DNA of 64,000 nucleotides from Mongoliitalea daihaiensis (GCF_021596945.1 NZ_CP063779.1:1401592-1465591); one strand, 5' to 3'. Counted from the first letter of the stretch, positions 8,816 to 18,630 are shown. The notes: generated from the sequence alone by a model not told the origin. Made by a program: numbers and translations.

Positions 8816-9256
8816 ATGCAAGAAAATACGCTTACACCAACATTTCCCATGCCCATGCGAGGGCTGCTTTTACTTACAGGAATGTACAGCTTTGCCTGGT
8901 CAGCCTTCTTTCGGTATTTTGGAGAGGACTTATTGAGATGGCTATCCATGGAAGCCACTGCTCCTGATGGGCTAAGTGCACGAGTGTTTGGTACTGTGGG
9001 TATGTTGGTAGGCTTTGTAATTTTTCTATCAGCTTTTTACCCGATTAGTTGGCGCTATCTGATACTTGCTGGAATTGTGGGTAAGCTGGTCATGATTTCC
9101 TGGTTTATACTGGCATTTATACCTGCATTGGATTGGAATAAGCGAACTATTTTCCATGTAGTATTTTCAGAATTGCTGTGGTTGATTCCTTTGACGGTGA
9201 TTTTATTACGGTCTCTAAAAGTTGCCAAATATATCGCAAGTTTGCCGGAGGAGTGA
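8816..9256 (+). CDS. Four-helix integral membrane protein, unknown function
   Basis: 146 residues from the ATG at 8816; the open frame extends upstream but into the amidase promoter. Four hydrophobic segments are visible: around 18-35, 62-80 (VGMLVGFVIFLSAFY), 86-107 (YLILAGIVGKLVMISWFILAF) and 117-137. No known motif. It could be a small DoxX-like or DUF-type membrane protein; I cannot name the family. No terminator is evident, and the next gene on this strand is a broken one. Confidence 0.7.
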   Translation: MQENTLTPTFPMPMRGLLLLTGMYSFAWSAFFRYFGEDLLRWLSMEATAPDGLSARVFGTVGMLVGFVIFLSAFYPISWRYLILAGIVGKLVMISWFILAFIPALDWNKRTIFHVVFSELLWLIPLTVILLRSLKVAKYIASLPEE

Positions 9257-9433
9257 TAATCGGGATTATGCTGAAATGTAGAGATTACATGTTCAAATTC
9301 CTGTTAAATAAAAACCTTTGGTTTTCAATCTTCAATGATGAGGAAAACGTATGGAGTATTGATTCACCTGTTAAAGATATCCACTAGGTTCATTTCTTAA
9401 AATTGTCTGAATCAGAATTTTCACGATTAAAAG

Positions 9434-9846
9434 ATGCTCAGGATGAATAATTACGATAGTATTACATACAAAATAAATGGTTGTGCCATGAAAGTGCACA
9501 ATACATTAGGCAATGGTTTTCAAGAAGTAATTTACCAACGATGCTTGGCCATTGAACTAGAAAGAGCAGGACTTGGCTTTGCCCGAGAATTAGAGCAAGA
9601 TATTTTTTATGATGGTATTCATGTAGAGGTACTCGAAGAGCTGATTTTATTGTTGAAAATGACGTTGTTGTAGAACTTAAAGCGGTCATTAACTTGGAAG
9701 ATGTACACTTAGCCCAAGCAAAAAACTATTTAGTCGCATACAATAAGCCTATTGGACTCTTAATCAATTTTGGTTCAACAAGTTTACAAATCAAAAAAGT
9801 GTTCAATAAGAAGTATCAACTGAATTCTGAAAATCCTAAAATCTAG
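9434..9846 (+). pseudogene. GxxExxY-family protein with a frameshift
   Basis: The first half (ATG at 9434) reads INGCAMKVHNTLGNGFQEVIYQ, the GxxExxY motif being GFQEVIY. Around 9627-9628 the frame breaks. The next frame gives GTRRADFIVENDVVVELKAV, then LEDVHLAQAKNYLVAYN and IGLLINFG, ending at 9846. The two halves together match the ~130-residue GxxExxY family of PDDEXK nuclease-like proteins. A single lost base between 9627 and 9628 explains the break, either a real mutation or an assembly error. The family is sporadic in Bacteroidota and of unclear role. Confidence 0.85.
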
Positions 9847-10071
9847 TAAATCAAGATTCTGACAAATTATTACTTAGACGTACTCGCTTCACTCGCCAAT
9901 TTGAGCATTGACCTACTATTCATACCCTCAAATTCGGTGAATGATATTCTGGATTTGGTACTAGCCAAATTGTGGGGCAATCATAATGACAAGTTTTTAG
10001 ATGCTGTTTCTAAAAGTGGCGTTTTTGCGTGAAACAATAAGATGAACACAAAAAGAATCACCTTACAAAAC

Positions 10072-10109
10072 AAAAAAAATGGCTGCTGGAAAGCAGCCAT
10101 TTTTTTTGT
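10072..10109. terminator. Strong symmetric terminator
   Basis: A-run, GGCTGCT/AGCAGCC stem with a GGAA tetraloop, then a T-run on both strands. It ends the minus-strand small-protein gene. Confidence 0.85.
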
Positions 10110-10125
10110 GTTATTTCAGTATCAA

Positions 10126-10443
10126 TTACAAGAGGATAATCAACAAAAGGATGATGATGATTGCACCTGTTGAAATATAGATTCCACCTCCAGCCATAGA
10201 TTTTGCCTCTTTTTCCAGAGACTTCAATTCAGCTTTCACTGCTTTTTTCTCTGATCTTTCTAGGGAAGAAAAGTCCATTTCCTGAATCTCTGCTACGCGC
10301 TCTTCAATTTCTGAAAGTCTTGCAGTCTCTTCTGCTGTCAGTTCTTTAGGCTCTTTGGCCTTGAAAGGTGATGCCTCTACTGTTTGGCTGCCAAAAAACA
10401 TCATCGTTCCAGCAGCAGCTAAGGTTAATACGTATTTTTTCAT
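10126..10443 (-). CDS. Small secreted coiled-coil protein with C-terminal membrane helix
   Basis: 105 residues. A signal peptide (about 1-24, ending VEAS) is followed by a charged coiled-coil (about 35-80, ETARLSEIEERVAEIQ pattern) and a C-terminal hydrophobic tail STGAIIIILLLIILL. This layout is common in Bacteroidota and similar proteins are sometimes mislabelled seryl-tRNA synthetase because of the coiled coil. Function unknown. It begins 11 bases after the fumC stop on the same strand, so it is the second gene of that transcript. Confidence 0.75.
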   Translation of the reverse strand: MKKYVLTLAAAGTMMFFGSQTVEASPFKAKEPKELTAEETARLSEIEERVAEIQEMDFSSLERSEKKAVKAELKSLEKEAKSMAGGGIYISTGAIIIILLLIILL

Positions 10444-10454
10444 CTGGATTAAAT

Positions 10455-11855
10455 TTATTTTAAACTACCAATCATGTCTTCGGGCTTCACCCATTCGTCA
10501 AACTGCTCATTTGTGAGCAATCCTAATGCCAAAGCTGCTTCTCTCAAGGATGTTCCTTCCTTGTGCGCTTTTTTGGCAATCGCAGCAGCATTTTCATAAC
10601 CAATATGGGGGTTCAAAGCAGTAACCAACATGAGGGAATTTTCTAAATGCCTTTTGATAAATGCTGTATTGGGTTCAATACCAATCGCACAGTTTTCATT
10701 GAAAGATACACAAGCATCGCCAATTAATCTAGCAGATTGCAAGAAATTCGCAATCATCATAGGTTTGAATACATTCAATTCAAAATGACCATTTGATCCA
10801 CCTACGGATATTGCCACGTCATTCCCCATAACCTGCGCAGCGACCATGGTAATCGCTTCCACCTGAGTAGGGTTGACTTTCCCTGGCATGATGGAAGATC
10901 CTGGCTCATTTTCAGGAATCAAAATCTCACCAATTCCGGAACGAGGCCCAGAAGATAGCATCCGGATATCGTTGGCAATCTTCATCAAGCTTACAGCCAA
11001 TTGCTTCAAGGCACCATGGGATTCTACAATCGCATCATGTGCCGCTAAGGCCTCAAATTTGTTGGGAGCAGTGACCAAAGGTTGACCGGAGAACTCAGCT
11101 ATTTTCTTGGCTACTAATTCTGCATACCCTTTCGGCGTATTCAATCCTGTACCAACAGCAGTTCCTCCCAAAGCCAATTCAGAAAGGTGTTCCAAGGTAT
11201 TTTTCAAAGCTTTTAAGCCATGATTCAATTGGGCTACATAACCAGAAAATTCCTGTCCCAACGTCAATGGAGTAGCATCCATGAAGTGTGTTCGACCGAT
11301 TTTTACCACATTCATGAAGGCTTCAGACTTTGCCTGTAGCGTATCTCTCAGCTTTTCCACACCAGGAATGGTAGTTTCTACCACCATTTTGTAAGCAGCA
11401 ATGTGCATAGCGGTAGGAAAGGTGTCATTGGATGATTGGGATTTGTTTACGTCATCATTTGGATGAATAAGCTTTTTGGCGTCTTCTAAAGAACCTCCCA
11501 ACAATACATGCGCACGGTAAGCAATGACTTCATTGGCATTCATATTGGATTGGGTACCCGAACCTGTCTGCCAAATCACCAATGGGAATTGGTCATCGTG
11601 CTGACCTGCTAAGATTTCATCACATACTTGTGCTATGATTGCTGCTTTATCCTGTGCCATCACTCCCAGTTCAGCATTGGTCAAGGCAGCGGATTTCTTT
11701 AATATAGCAAATGCTTTGATGATTTCCAGCGGCATGCGGTTACGTTCACCACCGATTTTAAAGTTATTGATAGAGCGCTGTGTCTGTGCTCCCCAGTACT
11801 TGTCAGCAGGTACCTCTACAGGCCCCATGGTATCTTTTTCGATTCGTATGCTCAT
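10455..11855 (-). CDS. fumC: Class II fumarate hydratase
   Basis: 466 residues, full length for FumC. It reversibly hydrates fumarate to L-malate in the TCA cycle in the cytoplasm. Key segments are [14 protein letters not shown] (near 97-110), [11 protein letters not shown] (near 188-198, catalytic His), and the fumarase/aspartase signature [13 protein letters not shown] (near 318-330) carrying the catalytic Ser loop. No iron-sulphur motif, consistent with the oxygen-stable class. Co-transcribed with the small coiled-coil protein downstream. Confidence 0.96.
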   Translation of the reverse strand: MSIRIEKDTMGPVEVPADKYWGAQTQRSINNFKIGGERNRMPLEIIKAFAILKKSAALTNAELGVMAQDKAAIIAQVCDEILAGQHDDQFPLVIWQTGSGTQSNMNANEVIAYRAHVLLGGSLEDAKKLIHPNDDVNKSQSSNDTFPTAMHIAAYKMVVETTIPGVEKLRDTLQAKSEAFMNVVKIGRTHFMDATPLTLGQEFSGYVAQLNHGLKALKNTLEHLSELALGGTAVGTGLNTPKGYAELVAKKIAEFSGQPLVTAPNKFEALAAHDAIVESHGALKQLAVSLMKIANDIRMLSSGPRSGIGEILIPENEPGSSIMPGKVNPTQVEAITMVAAQVMGNDVAISVGGSNGHFELNVFKPMMIANFLQSARLIGDACVSFNENCAIGIEPNTAFIKRHLENSLMLVTALNPHIGYENAAAIAKKAHKEGTSLREAALALGLLTNEQFDEWVKPEDMIGSLK

Positions 11856-11957
11856 GATATGTACAGATGTGTTTTTCAGATTGCTAAATTAATTCTCAAA
11901 TGCTAGATTCCATACGAAATTCTGTTCAAAGGGATGCTTTTCTGCTAAGTTCCATAG

Positions 11958-12449
11958 TTACTTGCTTGGATCACTTGACTCATTGAGCAATTCATAGAAT
12001 AAATTTTGGGAAATCCTGACCTTCCTCTTAAAGTGCGCCCAAGCAAACCAATAATTGAAAGCTCCAATCAAAAATATAGCCGTTGCCAGTTCAGGCTTTG
12101 GAATCAATGAGCTGAAAAGCCCACTTAAAGCCAAGCAGATCACAGACCAAAAAGCCAAAAAAAACACAGATCCCGGAAAAAGGGTATAGTCTAAAAATAG
12201 AATGATCCCTGTTTTAGTACTTTCAATTCTCCCTTTGATTAATGGAAGAAAACTATCTGCTTTTTTAATGATCAATGAAATGGAAAACCCATTTTCCTGG
12301 ATTACCCCATTGAATTTGTAATCGTCTTCTTTCTGTATCTCCATATCCAAGTAATTGACATTTTTAGTGACTTTTTCCAGTCTATACAGTGCTTCTTCTT
12401 TGTCCAAAGAAGAAACCAAGGTCTCAGAAAAATTAGGAAACAGTTGCAT
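11958..12449 (-). CDS. Membrane protein of unknown function
   Basis: 163 residues. The N-terminal ~90 residues are soluble and mixed alpha/beta (KVTKNVNYLDMEIQ, GVIQENGFSISL), and two adjacent membrane helices follow (about 92-112 and 120-140, the latter AIFLIGAFNYWFAWAH). No named domain recognised. It lies upstream of fumC on the same strand but 102 bases away, so it is probably a separate unit. Confidence 0.65.
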   Translation of the reverse strand: MQLFPNFSETLVSSLDKEEALYRLEKVTKNVNYLDMEIQKEDDYKFNGVIQENGFSISLIIKKADSFLPLIKGRIESTKTGIILFLDYTLFPGSVFFLAFWSVICLALSGLFSSLIPKPELATAIFLIGAFNYWFAWAHFKRKVRISQNLFYELLNESSDPSK

Positions 12450-12642
12450 GAGAAATAAACGCTTACACTACCACAAAGTTAAAAAAAGCCCAAACTTTTC
12501 TATTAGCACATTTCAATGTTTACTTTTAATGAATGAAATGCTGGACTTTTTAAATATGATTTAAGAAAAATGTCTGCTAGTCCCTAAAACCTTGGATATA
12601 TATATTAGGTGCTTAACTAATTTAATGCGAAATACCAATTAT

Positions 12643-13806
12643 ATGAGAAAGGGAGTTTCCTTAATCTTTTTATTGTCGATACTCATGTATGCCTGTTCGT
12701 CAAATAAAACAGAGGATACAGTTCGTACAACTGTTTATCCTATGGAGATAAAAGTCGAAGCGAAGTTTTCAGACATTTTTGAAAAAATAAGTTATACCAG
12801 CCTTAAAATCCCTTATCACCTCAATATAACCAAAATTGATAAAGCGATTTTTACAGGAGATCATTATTTAATTGGTGATTATCTCGATGGGTTAAAAATA
12901 TTTATCTTCAACCAACAAGGTGAACTTAAAGGACTAATCAACAATTATGGAGAAGGGCCTGGAGAGTATACAGCAATTTTGAACTTTGTCTTTGATTCAA
13001 TAAACAATCAAATAGAAGTGCTAACCGTTGAGAGAATAATAAAGTTTGATCTTGAGGGAAATTTTTTGGAGGAATTCAAACTCCCAATAAAAATAGAGAA
13101 TTTTATAGTTACAGGTCAAAATGAATATTTAGCGTTTATTCCCCCTTACATTTTTAATGAGTCATTGCCTAATGGTGGAAAAGACTTTGATTTATTCTCA
13201 ATGGATCTCGAGGAAAAAAATATAGATCCCATTGTTCCAGATGTGTTTTCACAGAAAGCTTTTCATTTCATAGAAAAAGGCAACTTATTTGTTAACGGAA
13301 ATGATTCTTATTTTTCAACTACTTCAGTAGATACCATTTACAAAATTGTAAATGCAAAATTGGAACAAAAAATTGTTCTTGATTTTGGGAAGTTCCAATT
13401 GAACCCTAAGGATTTTCATGGATTAAGTTCGCAACAAAAAGCCTTTAAACGCAATCAAGAAGAGTTTATTAACAAGACTTTTTGGCACTATCCACATCTT
13501 AGTACTGATGGCAATACGTTAATCACGACATATTTAAACAGGAAGGGATATAAATTAACCGTGGTTGAGTTAGACCAAGGAAAAGCATGGACTTCCCCTA
13601 GTTGGATCAATGATATCGATGGAGGATTGGAATGGTTCAATTCCCCATTTATTTTTGAAAATTCGATATTCTCTTTTATGTCCAATGAAGTAATTTTGGA
13701 CCATTACAACAAAAAAAATTGGAATGGTTCCACTACTCATTTTACAGAATTGGCGGAAAATTTAAGTGATGAGCTGGTCGTGATAAAACATGAATTGAGA
13801 AAATAA
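12643..13806 (+). CDS. 6-bladed beta-propeller lipoprotein
   Basis: 387 residues from the ATG at 12643, chosen because it gives a lipoprotein signal with lipobox LMYAC. Repeated beta-rich blades contain motifs such as GDYLDGLKIFIFNQQGE, NNYGEGPGEY and FDLEGNFLEEF, typical of Bacteroidota 6-bladed beta-propeller proteins (DUF4934/DUF5128-like). No enzymatic residues. The stretch is more AT-rich than its neighbours, suggesting a variable accessory gene. A shorter relative appears at 37.7 kb. Confidence 0.75.
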   Translation: MRKGVSLIFLLSILMYACSSNKTEDTVRTTVYPMEIKVEAKFSDIFEKISYTSLKIPYHLNITKIDKAIFTGDHYLIGDYLDGLKIFIFNQQGELKGLINNYGEGPGEYTAILNFVFDSINNQIEVLTVERIIKFDLEGNFLEEFKLPIKIENFIVTGQNEYLAFIPPYIFNESLPNGGKDFDLFSMDLEEKNIDPIVPDVFSQKAFHFIEKGNLFVNGNDSYFSTTSVDTIYKIVNAKLEQKIVLDFGKFQLNPKDFHGLSSQQKAFKRNQEEFINKTFWHYPHLSTDGNTLITTYLNRKGYKLTVVELDQGKAWTSPSWINDIDGGLEWFNSPFIFENSIFSFMSNEVILDHYNKKNWNGSTTHFTELAENLSDELVVIKHELRK

Positions 13807-14000
13807 ATTTTCCAATTTTGTCAAATTACACAAACACAGCTCATCACTAAGTCATGTAGACCAGCTGTGATGGCCACGTGGAATTAGCCTTTCCTCCAAC
13901 TTTGGCAATGCAAGTAAACTTCTACTAGCGAAACGGTAAAATTTGTTTAGAAAAGGTCTTATTTTAGGAAATTAAATCAACTGTATGCTCTAAACCCCCA

Positions 14001-14381
14001 TTAATTAACAGCAATACAGGAAATCTCCACATTAACATCTTTCGGTAAGCGACTGACTTCTACGGTTTCTCTTGCGGGAGGATAGCTTTTGAAGTATTGA
14101 CCGTAAGCTTCATTGATGGTGGCAAACTGGCCCATGTCTTTGATAAATATGGTGCATTTGACCACATGTTCAAATCCATAACCTGCTGCACGGAGTACCG
14201 CTTCCAAGTTTTTCATCACTGCGTGAGTTTCTTCCGTAATGTTTTCATTGATCAATTCACCTGTCTCAGCATCTAGGGGAATTTGACCTGATACATACAA
14301 TGTGTTTCCTGCTTTTACTGCCTGACTATAAGGCCCTATGGGTGCCGGTGCCTCAGATGAATAGATAATTTCCTTAGACAT
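14001..14381 (-). CDS. ridA: RidA family enamine/imine deaminase
   Basis: 126 residues, full length. Signature segments are PIGPYSQAVKAGNTLYVSGQ (about 14-33), the PPARETVEV Arg loop (near 104) and RLPKDVNVEISCIA at the C terminus. RidA hydrolyses reactive 2-aminoacrylate-type imines made by PLP enzymes. It sits divergently beside the kynurenine genes, and some RidA-family proteins act as 2-aminomuconate deaminase in that pathway. The sequence looks like ordinary RidA, so that role is only a possibility. The C-terminal EISC replaces the more usual EIEA. Confidence 0.88.
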   Translation of the reverse strand: MSKEIIYSSEAPAPIGPYSQAVKAGNTLYVSGQIPLDAETGELINENITEETHAVMKNLEAVLRAAGYGFEHVVKCTIFIKDMGQFATINEAYGQYFKSYPPARETVEVSRLPKDVNVEISCIAVN

Positions 14382-14460
14382 AGTTTTGTATTTTTTCGCA
14401 AATTACATAATCATGGAATTCTCTTGCCTCGAATTCCCCTTTTTTTCCATCGAAATAGTG

Positions 14461-14468
14461 TATGTTTG
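14461..14468 (+). promoter_or_regulatory. Bacteroidota -7 promoter element of kynU-kmo
   Basis: TATGTTTG matches TAnnTTTG exactly, 59 bases before the kynU start. No clear TTTG -33 partner was seen. Confidence 0.45.
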
Positions 14469-14526
14469 GGGGTTTTATCAAACTTAAAACACACCTTTCC
14501 TGTTCAAGTATAGTCAATACTGAAAT

Positions 14527-15813
14527 ATGAGCACCACCGCATATCAATTTACAGAAGCATTTGCCCGCAGCATGGATGCGCAGGATCCTTTGAGCAATTA
14601 CCGTTCAAACTTCCATTTTCCAAAAGTTGATGGGAAGGAGGCGATCTATTTTTGTGGGAATTCTCTCGGGTTGCAGCCAAAAACAACAGCGTCTTACATA
14701 CAGCAAGAGCTTGAAAATTGGGCAGAAAAGGCAGTGGATGGGCACTTTCATGGAGAAGATGCTTGGTACCATATCCGCAAAAAGTCTAAGCCTGCGCTTG
14801 CGCATATTTTGGGAGCACAGGAGCATGAAGTAGTGGCTATGAATAATCTGAGCACTAATCTACATTTGTTGATGGTGTCCTTTTACAGGCCTACTGTTCA
14901 GAAATTTAAAATTATCACGGAAGCAGGTGCATTTCCTTCCGATATGTACATGTTGGAGACGCAGGTACGATTCCATGGTTTTGATCCTGATGAAGCCATT
15001 ATTGAAATTGGACCAAGAGCAGGTGAGCATACGATTCGCACGGAAGATATTTTAAATGCCATTTATACGCATCAAGAAGAGCTTGCATTAGTGATGATGG
15101 CAGGTTTACAATACTATACTGGCCAGGTTTTTGACATGAAAGCCATTAGTCAAGCGTGTAAGCAAGTGGGAGTGCCCGTGGGATTTGACCTGGCACATGC
15201 TGCTGGAAACGTTCCTTTGCAGTTACACGATTGGGGAGTGGACTTTGCTACTTGGTGTTCGTATAAATATTTGAATTCTGGACCTGGAAATATTTCTGGA
15301 GTATTTGTTCACGAGCGCCATGCAGAAAATCCGACTCTACCACGTTTTGCCGGATGGTGGGGACACGATGAAGGAGAGCGATTTAAGATGGAGAAAGGCT
15401 TTAAGCCCATGTTTGGTGCCGATGGCTGGCAACTGGCAAACTCCAATGTACTGGCATTGGCAGCGCACCAGGCAAGTTTGGATATCTTCCATGAAGTTGG
15501 AATGTTAGAGTTGAGGAAAAAAAGTGAGCAACTGACAGGTTACTTAGAATTTTTGATTCAAGAAATCAGCGGTGATACAGGAGTATTGGAAATTATCACT
15601 CCATCATCGGCCCAAGAACGTGGCTGTCAATTATCTTTGTTGATTCATAAAGGAGGAAAAGCCGTCTTTGATGAGTTTTACAAACATGGTGTAGTCGGGG
15701 ACTGGAGAAATCCGAATGTAATCCGGTTGGCTCCTACGCCACTGTACAACAGTTTCTTGGACGTGTACAGATTTGCCAAAATACTTGAACAATCCCTAAA
15801 GAAATTCGCTTAA
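14527..15813 (+). CDS. kynU: Kynureninase
   Basis: 428 residues, full length. A PLP enzyme that cleaves kynurenine or 3-hydroxykynurenine to (hydroxy)anthranilate and alanine. Seen in sequence: FCGNSLGLQP (43-51), MNNLSTNLHLL (105-115), the PLP-binding Asp region GFDLAHAAGN (219-228), and the Schiff-base Lys247 in CSYKYLNSGPGN. First gene of an operon with kmo 24 bases downstream. Together they take kynurenine to 3-hydroxyanthranilate, for tryptophan breakdown or NAD synthesis; the other pathway genes are outside the window. Confidence 0.96.
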   Translation: MSTTAYQFTEAFARSMDAQDPLSNYRSNFHFPKVDGKEAIYFCGNSLGLQPKTTASYIQQELENWAEKAVDGHFHGEDAWYHIRKKSKPALAHILGAQEHEVVAMNNLSTNLHLLMVSFYRPTVQKFKIITEAGAFPSDMYMLETQVRFHGFDPDEAIIEIGPRAGEHTIRTEDILNAIYTHQEELALVMMAGLQYYTGQVFDMKAISQACKQVGVPVGFDLAHAAGNVPLQLHDWGVDFATWCSYKYLNSGPGNISGVFVHERHAENPTLPRFAGWWGHDEGERFKMEKGFKPMFGADGWQLANSNVLALAAHQASLDIFHEVGMLELRKKSEQLTGYLEFLIQEISGDTGVLEIITPSSAQERGCQLSLLIHKGGKAVFDEFYKHGVVGDWRNPNVIRLAPTPLYNSFLDVYRFAKILEQSLKKFA

Positions 15814-15837
15814 CTAAGGGGTTACAATCTCAAACCT

Positions 15838-17196
15838 ATGAAAAAGAATCAAATCAGTATCCTTGGCTCCGGTCTTATCGGGTCATTGTTGAGTATATAT
15901 CTAAAAAGACGGGGCTTGGATGTAGCGATGTACGAAAAGCGCGCAGACAACCGCAAAGGTCCTTATCGCGAGGAAGGCAGATCCATCAATATGGCACTGT
16001 CAGACAGGGGATGGAGAGCGTTAGAAAAAGCCGGTTTGAAGGAAAAAGTCACACCGTTGACTATACCTATGTACGGAAGAATGGTTCACGACGAACATGG
16101 GAAAACAACTTTTTTGCCTTATGGAAAGGAAAATCAAGCCATTTACTCCATATCAAGAGGTCGATTTAATCAGTTGTTGGTGGATGAAGCCGAAAAGGCT
16201 GGTGTACATGTTTTTTTCGACTCGAAGATAGAAGACGTCGATCTCAAAAATTTTCAGATTCAATTGAGTTCAACGTCTACAGGAGAAAAAGAAACTATAC
16301 AATCGGAGGTAATCATTGGGTCAGATGGAGCCTATTCCAGTTTGAGGAATGCGATGCTAAAACAAATGCGTTTCGATTACAGACAGAAATATATCAGCCA
16401 TGGGTACAAGGAGCTTAGCATCCCTCCAACTAAGGATGGAGAATTTGCCATGGAACCCAATGCCTTGCATATTTGGCCACGAGGCAATTTTATGCTGATT
16501 GCCTTGCCTAATCCCGATAAATCTTTCACCTGTACGCTTTTTCTCCCATTTGAAGGAGACAGAGTTTGTTTTGAAAATATCAATGATGAGCGAGATGTTG
16601 TCGGAGTATTTAAAACCTACTTTGATGACGCCTACGAATTGATGCCGGAATTGACCAAGGAATACTTAGCAAATCCCACATCTTCATTAATTAACATTGA
16701 ATGTTTTCCTTGGATGCTAAAAAACGCACTCTTGATCGGAGACGCTTGTCATGCTATGGTGCCGTTTTACGGGCAAGGAATGAATAGTGGTTTTGAGGAT
16801 TGCTTTGTGCTGGATGAGATTCTTGAAAAGTATGGGACAAATTCTTGGGAGCTGGTTTTTGCAAAATTTCAAAAAGTCCGAAAGCCAAATACTGATGCTA
16901 TCTGTCAGTTGGCCATGGAAAATTTTGAAGAAATGAAAAACGACGTGGCAGATCCTAAGTTTATTTTACGCAAAAAAATCGAAGCAAAACTGCATCAGCT
17001 ATATCCAAAGGATTGGATTCCTTTGTATACCATGGTTACCTTCTCCCATATACCTTACGCGGAAGCATATTATCAAGGTAAGTTACAACAGAAGATCATG
17101 GACCGGGTAATGGCTCATCCGCTGATCACCCAAAATTGGGATAAACTGGATTACGAGGATATTATTAACCAAATGGATAAAGCAAGGGCGGTTTAG
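15838..17196 (+). CDS. kmo: Kynurenine 3-monooxygenase
   Basis: 452 residues, full length. An FAD-dependent aromatic hydroxylase that makes 3-hydroxykynurenine with NADPH and O2. Motifs are the Rossmann GxGxxG-like ILGSGLIGSLLSIYL (8-22), EGRSINMALSDRG (about 47-59) and GDACHAMVPFYGQGMNSGFE (about 301-320). The C terminus (about 385-440) is predicted amphipathic, the region which in the family attaches to membranes. Second gene of the kynU-kmo operon. Confidence 0.95.
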   Translation: MKKNQISILGSGLIGSLLSIYLKRRGLDVAMYEKRADNRKGPYREEGRSINMALSDRGWRALEKAGLKEKVTPLTIPMYGRMVHDEHGKTTFLPYGKENQAIYSISRGRFNQLLVDEAEKAGVHVFFDSKIEDVDLKNFQIQLSSTSTGEKETIQSEVIIGSDGAYSSLRNAMLKQMRFDYRQKYISHGYKELSIPPTKDGEFAMEPNALHIWPRGNFMLIALPNPDKSFTCTLFLPFEGDRVCFENINDERDVVGVFKTYFDDAYELMPELTKEYLANPTSSLINIECFPWMLKNALLIGDACHAMVPFYGQGMNSGFEDCFVLDEILEKYGTNSWELVFAKFQKVRKPNTDAICQLAMENFEEMKNDVADPKFILRKKIEAKLHQLYPKDWIPLYTMVTFSHIPYAEAYYQGKLQQKIMDRVMAHPLITQNWDKLDYEDIINQMDKARAV

Positions 17197-17361
17197 AAAT
17201 GCTATTGTAAGGATGAGGGAAGAAGGTTGAACCAAGTACCAAGTAGGGAATCGTCTAGAAAAAGCGAATCTTTTGACAAGTTCGAAGAAATGAAAAACTA
17301 GAACGTTAGAAAGTTTGCTAGTCTTATTTCTATCTTTTTTATCTATCCTCTAGTTGAGTTT

Positions 17362-17394
17362 AGACCTGGCAGGTTTTTGAAACCTGCCAGGTCT
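17362..17394. repeat. 33-bp dispersed hairpin repeat, copy 1
   Basis: Perfect 15-bp inverted repeat AGACCTGGCAGGTTT / AAACCTGCCAGGTCT with a 3-base loop, lying downstream of kmo. An almost identical copy lies at 42026-42058. It is a REP-like intergenic element; it may act as a terminator or mRNA-stabilising hairpin for kmo. Confidence 0.85.
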
Positions 17395-17510
17395 ATCACC
17401 TCTGTCCACTGACTTCGACTCCGCCCAGCTACCGCTGTACTCACCGATAACCACTTATAGTCAGCTGCTCATTGTACATTGTTCACTTTTCACTGCTCAC
17501 TGTCAACTGC
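17395..17510. repeat. Low-complexity intergenic sequence of degenerate CACT/GTTCACT words
   Basis: Contains irregular copies of TTCACT, CTGCTCACTGT and TGTACATTGTTCACT with no coding frame. The same word style recurs after the 5S gene (34.35, 34.82, 35.27 kb). It looks like decayed repeat sequence typical of Bacteroidota intergenic regions. Confidence 0.5.
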
Positions 17511-17512
17511 TA

Positions 17513-18133
17513 CTACTCCGTTTTCGTCCACTTAATAGTGCAACCAATCGCTTTGGTAGTGGTCAGGGCAATGGATTTACCTCCCATGATTGCGGACATG
17601 GCATCTTCTACATAGCGCTCCGTGACTGCACTAGCGTCTTGGTAGTTATTATCAATGGCACCGATGTATTTGACGATGAAATCATTTCCTTCTTTGTTGA
17701 GTAAATAGACGTGTGGCGTACGAGTACCTCCGTAAGTCTTGATCACTTCCTGTGATTTGTCATAGACATAGGGGAAGGGGAAGTTTTTTTCCTTTGCTCT
17801 TTCCTGCATTTTTTCAAAGCTGTCGCCAGGAGAGACTTTTTCATCGTTGGGGTTGATGGCAATTACTGGATAGCCCATTGCAGCATACTTGTTGTGTAGG
17901 TCTATCATGCGATCTTCATAAGCCACCACATATGGGCAGGTATTACAGGAGAAAATCACGATAGCACCTTTGATATCAGACATTCCCGCTAAAGAAACCA
18001 TGCTTCCATCTACATTTTTTAAACTAAAATCACTGGCTTTGTCTCCAATTTTATAGCCTGCTTCTTGGGCTTGGATTTGAAAGATCACTGCTAATGCCAG
18101 TGTTAGTGAAAATAGAATACGTAACTGTTTCAT
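17513..18133 (-). CDS. Exported redoxin-fold protein (peroxiredoxin/AhpC-TSA-like)
   Basis: 206 residues with a signal peptide (MKQLRILFSLTLALAVIFQI). Thioredoxin fold with CxxC in FSCNTCPYVVAYEDRM (Cys63, Cys66), followed by INPNDEKVSPGD and GGTRTPHVYLL (cis-Pro loop, near 147). The family is annotated as a thioredoxin-family or redoxin-domain protein; substrates are unknown. It begins 5 bases after a TlpA-like gene on the same strand, so the two exported redox proteins form an operon. Confidence 0.85.
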   Translation of the reverse strand: MKQLRILFSLTLALAVIFQIQAQEAGYKIGDKASDFSLKNVDGSMVSLAGMSDIKGAIVIFSCNTCPYVVAYEDRMIDLHNKYAAMGYPVIAINPNDEKVSPGDSFEKMQERAKEKNFPFPYVYDKSQEVIKTYGGTRTPHVYLLNKEGNDFIVKYIGAIDNNYQDASAVTERYVEDAMSAIMGGKSIALTTTKAIGCTIKWTKTE

Positions 18134-18138
18134 AGGTT

Positions 18139-18630
18139 TTACTTGAGTTGTTGTATGATTGTTTTTAATTCTGACTCATCTACTTCTCCTTCATGGAAAT
18201 ATTTACTTCCATCAGATTTAATGAATAAAGTAGCAGGGATGGCGCCTGACCAGCTTGGATCGACTTTATCAATCCACTTGTTATAGTCCACGTCGTTAAG
18301 TAGGTATACAGGTGCTTGTACGTTTCTTCGTTCAATAAAGTTAGTTACTCGCTCTGGTTTCCTCCCGTCATCCATGGAGATAAAGATTAATTCAATGTCA
18401 CTATTTTCTGCCTGAACCTTCTCGAAATAGGGCATCTCTTTTACACAAGGCGCACACCAAGTGGCCCAAAAGTTGAACACCCTGAGTTTAGAGCTTGATT
18501 CTCCCATCATTTTTTCAAAATCTTCGAAGGTGATAATCTCAAAATTAGTAGGATCCTGATTGGTGGGTTGAATCTTGAATCCATCTCCCCATACCCCGAA
18601 AACGAGGAAGAGTGAAAATAGTATTTTCAT
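18139..18630 (-). CDS. TlpA-like periplasmic thiol-disulfide protein
   Basis: 163 residues with a short N-terminal hydrophobic signal. The active site is FWATWCAPC (Cys59, Cys62) and the cis-Pro loop is GAIPATLFI (near 139). TlpA/ResA-type proteins reduce disulfides in the periplasm, for example in cytochrome c maturation. First gene of a two-gene operon with the redoxin protein. Its upstream region is the 440-base gene-free stretch carrying the DnaA-box cluster. Confidence 0.88.
   Translation of the reverse strand: MKILFSLFLVFGVWGDGFKIQPTNQDPTNFEIITFEDFEKMMGESSSKLRVFNFWATWCAPCVKEMPYFEKVQAENSDIELIFISMDDGRKPERVTNFIERRNVQAPVYLLNDVDYNKWIDKVDPSWSGAIPATLFIKSDGSKYFHEGEVDESELKTIIQQLK

Noticed and set aside
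9849-10032. Open stretch (LDVLASLANLSIDLLFIP...) after the broken GxxExxY gene
   Set aside because: No start codon and no recognised domain. Possibly a gene remnant, but not supported.
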